NCBI GenBank assembly: GCA_037127315.1
Contig: JBBBDQ010001270.1
Coordinates: forward strand, 51,001-115,000
From: Ascarosepion bandense
Taxonomy: Eukaryota > Mollusca > Cephalopoda > Sepiida > Sepiidae
Reading direction: 5' to 3'
DNA length: 64,000 nucleotides
The notes under the pieces were generated by a model that saw nothing but the letters and a program-made list of their open reading frames with translations, did not search any database and was not told the DNA's origin. The translations under genes and the position numbers were made by a program. Shown here piece after piece: positions 62,097 through 64,000 of the stretch; within the stretch, counting starts at the first letter, position 1, and the number at the start of each line of letters is the position of its first letter.

Positions 62097-62898
62097 TTTT
62101 TTTTTTTTAATCATTTCACCCCAAGCAAGGCATTCCACTGCCACTACTGCGCTTGGGGCTACATAGGGGGAGGTAAATAGGAAGAGTGGTTAGATATAGG
62201 AAATGTCAGAAGGGGGTGATAGATAGTTGGGTGGGTGGGAAGAGTGTTTGAAAGAATGGAAGTTAGTGTGTTAGGAGACGTCTATTGACCTTACATTTAA
62301 ATTCCTGGAGATTGTAGCCGTCGGGGAAGCAGTCATGTGGAAGAGAATTCCACAGTCGGGAAGTGCGAGAAAAGAAACTATTGGAGTAGAAGTTGCGGTT
62401 GCATTTTATTGGTTTCACTGTAAAAGGGTGGGATCTAGTTGCTAATCGAGTATCTCGTGCAAATTCGAACCTAATGGGCACCAGTGATCTAAGTTCATCG
62501 GAGCAGAAGCCGTGAAAGTATTTATAGAAGAGACACAGGGAAGCCACGTCGCGCCGGTGACAGAGAGACTGCAGGCGGTCTGCTAAGTCGGTATCGATCA
62601 CATTACAGACCCTCCGCTGTACCTTGTCTAGAAGCCCAAGGAGAATAGCAGGGGCACCCGACCAGATATGGCAACAGTATCCGCACGGGCGGATGGTAGA
62701 TTTATGAATGTGCAGGATGGATTCAGACGGAAAAAACCTCCGGGCCCTGCACAGAGAACCGATTTTCATAGCAGCGGATTTAGCAATGGATTCGATATAG
62801 TCATTCCACTTAAGGTCCGCTGAGAGTGTGAGACCAAGGAGGCGTAGTGTTTTACTCTCTGGGAGGTAAGCCTGGTCCATGCTTATTGAAAATAACAA
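62097..62898 (-). mobile_element. Jockey-like LINE 3' third
   Basis: Oligo-T at the left is the poly-A tail in reverse, then ATTTCACCCCAAGCAAGGCATTCC and the 3' UTR, then the coding frame. 5'-truncated near 62898. Confidence 0.9.
62263..62898 (-). pseudogene. LINE RT thumb and C-terminal region
   Basis: 211 residues open from the truncation point to a stop. Blocks: LGLTLSADLKWNDYIE, GYCCHIWSGAP, LLDKVQRRVCNVID, RRDVASLCLFYKYFHGFCSD, RTSRLWNSLPHDCFPDGYN, FKCKVNRRLLTH. It lies C-terminal of the RT catalytic box, so the fragment is inert. It gives the best reading of the family's C-terminus in this window and shows what was lost in the copy at 2230-4970 (for example after CISG). Confidence 0.85.
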
Positions 62899-62989
62899 AA
62901 GCCAAATATGAAATATATGAATATAATATTCTTTTAGTCCATCATGAATGATCCTTGGATTCTGGATAAAAGGAATTTTGATAAAACTG

Positions 62990-64000
62990 AATCTTCTTCT
63001 TCTATGTGCCCTGTCCCTTCAGGACGTAGGCGATCATGGATCTCCACGTCTCCCTATCCCTTGTGGCTCTTAGTATGATTGCTCCTGTTGCTCCTGGCAA
63101 CCCCCGTTCCGTCATCCACCTGATCAGACTCTGCAGATATGTTATCCGCTGCCTTCCTCTGTCTCTCCTTCCTTCTATCTGACCAGTCAGTATCAGGTTC
63201 TCCAGGCTCTCCTTCCTCATTGCATGTCCCAGGAACTTCAGTTGTCTCTTCCTGATGCTCAGCATCAATTTCCTTTTTGTTGCCATTCTTTCTAACACTT
63301 CGTCGTTGCTTGTATGCTCAGTCCACGATATCCGTAGCATCCTTCTGTAGAGCCACATTTCGGCCGCTTCCAGTTTTTTCCTCATTTTCGATGATATTGT
63401 CCAGCATTCACAGCCGTACTGAAGAACTGACATCACGTAGCAGTCTAGCACTCTTTTCTTCGTTTCTATTGAGATCTTCCTGTGTGTTAGTATTTTGCTC
63501 ATCTTCTGGAACGCGTCCTTTGCCATGCCAATTCGCCTTCGGATCTCCGTGTCGCACTTTCCATCTCCTGTTAGAACACTTCCTAGGTACTTAAATTCTT
63601 GGACTTGTTTGATTCTGTTATCCCCCACCTGTATTTGGCATTTTGGGTTGTATCTTTTGCTGATGACCATGCACTCAGTTTTCTTAAAGTTTATTTGTAG
63701 TCCCTTCTTGTCACTCTCCACTGCTACTTTCTGTATGAGATCTTGCAGTTTCCTTTCTGTGTCCGCAATCAGTACTGTATCGTCCGCGTATCTTATGTTG
63801 TTCAGTTTGTGGCCTCCAATAATAAATCCTGGTGTGTCATCTAGGGTCTTCAAAATATTCTCGCTGTATAGGTTGAACAGATCCGGTGAAAAGACACATC
63901 CTTGTCTTACGCCTTTTTCTATCTTTGTGTATCTACTGAGGTCGTTACCTGTCCGTATGCAGGCCGTTTGCTGCCAGTAAAGATTCTTGATTATTCTTAT
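62990..64000 (-). mobile_element. RTE-type LINE, 3' portion continuing past the window
   Basis: Starts at its 3' end (CTTCTTCTTCTATGTGCCCTGTCC) and runs to the window edge without a stop or frameshift. Shows the family's hallmark of almost no 3' UTR. Best candidate here for a young or active element. Confidence 0.9.
63002..64000 (-). CDS. RTE reverse transcriptase (partial, open to window edge)
   Basis: The reverse frame is open from 64000 to the stop at 63002, about 332 residues; the methionine at 63853 is internal. In order: GVRQGCVFSPDLFNLY (RT motif around the conserved RQG), IRYADDTVLIAD (catalytic aspartates, YADD box), GLQINFKKTECMVISK, FKYLGSVLTGDGKCDTEI, ETKKRVLDCYVMSVLQYGCE, WLYRRMLRISW, RKRQLKFLGHAMRKES and RDRETWRSMIAYVLKG. 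This is palm, thumb and C-terminal region of an RTE-clade (BovB-related) LINE RT, which copies RNA into DNA at a nicked target. Endonuclease and fingers should lie beyond the edge. All catalytic residues visible here are intact. Confidence 0.9.
   Translation of the reverse strand: MRIIKNLYWQQTACIRTGNDLSRYTKIEKGVRQGCVFSPDLFNLYSENILKTLDDTPGFIIGGHKLNNIRYADDTVLIADTERKLQDLIQKVAVESDKKGLQINFKKTECMVISKRYNPKCQIQVGDNRIKQVQEFKYLGSVLTGDGKCDTEIRRRIGMAKDAFQKMSKILTHRKISIETKKRVLDCYVMSVLQYGCECWTISSKMRKKLEAAEMWLYRRMLRISWTEHTSNDEVLERMATKRKLMLSIRKRQLKFLGHAMRKESLENLILTGQIEGRRDRGRQRITYLQSLIRWMTERGLPGATGAIILRATRDRETWRSMIAYVLKGQGT

Overview
This is a gene-poor, repeat-saturated piece of an animal nuclear genome. I see no host protein-coding gene with intact exons. 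Nearly everything recognisable is a transposable element (TE), a tandem array built from a TE, or a microsatellite. The combination suggests a lophotrochozoan, most plausibly a coleoid cephalopod such as an octopus: high A+T, dozens of (TA)n and (CA)n tracts, RTE-type and Jockey/CR1-type LINEs with heavy 5' truncation, tRNA- and 5S-derived SINEs, mariner and Tc1 relics, and a metazoan TTAGGG-type interstitial telomeric tract. The species call is inference, about 60 percent sure.

Layout. 1-1.8 kb: tandem array running into an RTE LINE fragment. 1.9-2.2 kb: tRNA-derived SINE carrying a hammerhead ribozyme. 2.2-5.0 kb: reverse-strand Jockey-like LINE whose reverse-transcriptase core is deleted. 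5-13.6 kb: nested foldback elements, LINE 3' ends, SINEs and an unclassified ~0.5-0.8 kb repeat (called element C here). 14.0-14.7 and 17.65-18.4 kb: two mariner deletion derivatives in opposite orientation. 20.2-20.9 kb: RTE 3' ORF. 26.5-27.2 kb: C-terminal part of a restriction-like-endonuclease LINE lying in a TAA microsatellite. 27.3-28.5 kb: long polypyrimidine and polypurine tracts. 29.3-37.2 kb: ~200-bp satellite made from an RTE ORF segment, hosting a Jockey end, a 5S SINE, a piggyBac-type MITE pair, a tRNA SINE and a solo LTR. 37.5-38.15 kb: (ATCT)n block. 40.9-41.9 kb: 57-bp minisatellite made from the head of a tRNA SINE. 42.3-46.6 kb: RTE, foldbacks and element C copies. 47.2-47.9 kb: dimeric 5S/tRNA SINE. 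48.06-48.65 kb: solo LTR. 49.6-50.5 kb: mariner deletion derivative, followed to 56.4 kb by a ~6-kb, 49-bp satellite that is that mariner's terminal inverted repeat. 60.6-62.0 kb: RTE split by a telomere-like tract and by a tRNA SINE. 62.1-64 kb: Jockey 3' end and an apparently intact RTE reverse transcriptase running off the window.

How the parts relate. Four separate tandem arrays appear to be amplified from TE pieces, and in each case a copy or remnant of the seed TE lies at the array edge. SINEs share modules: a tRNA-like core joined to different heads (none, one 5S, two 5S) and different tails. The strongest unexpected items are the hammerhead SINE, the TE-seeded satellites and the dimeric 5S SINE with a perfect target-site duplication.
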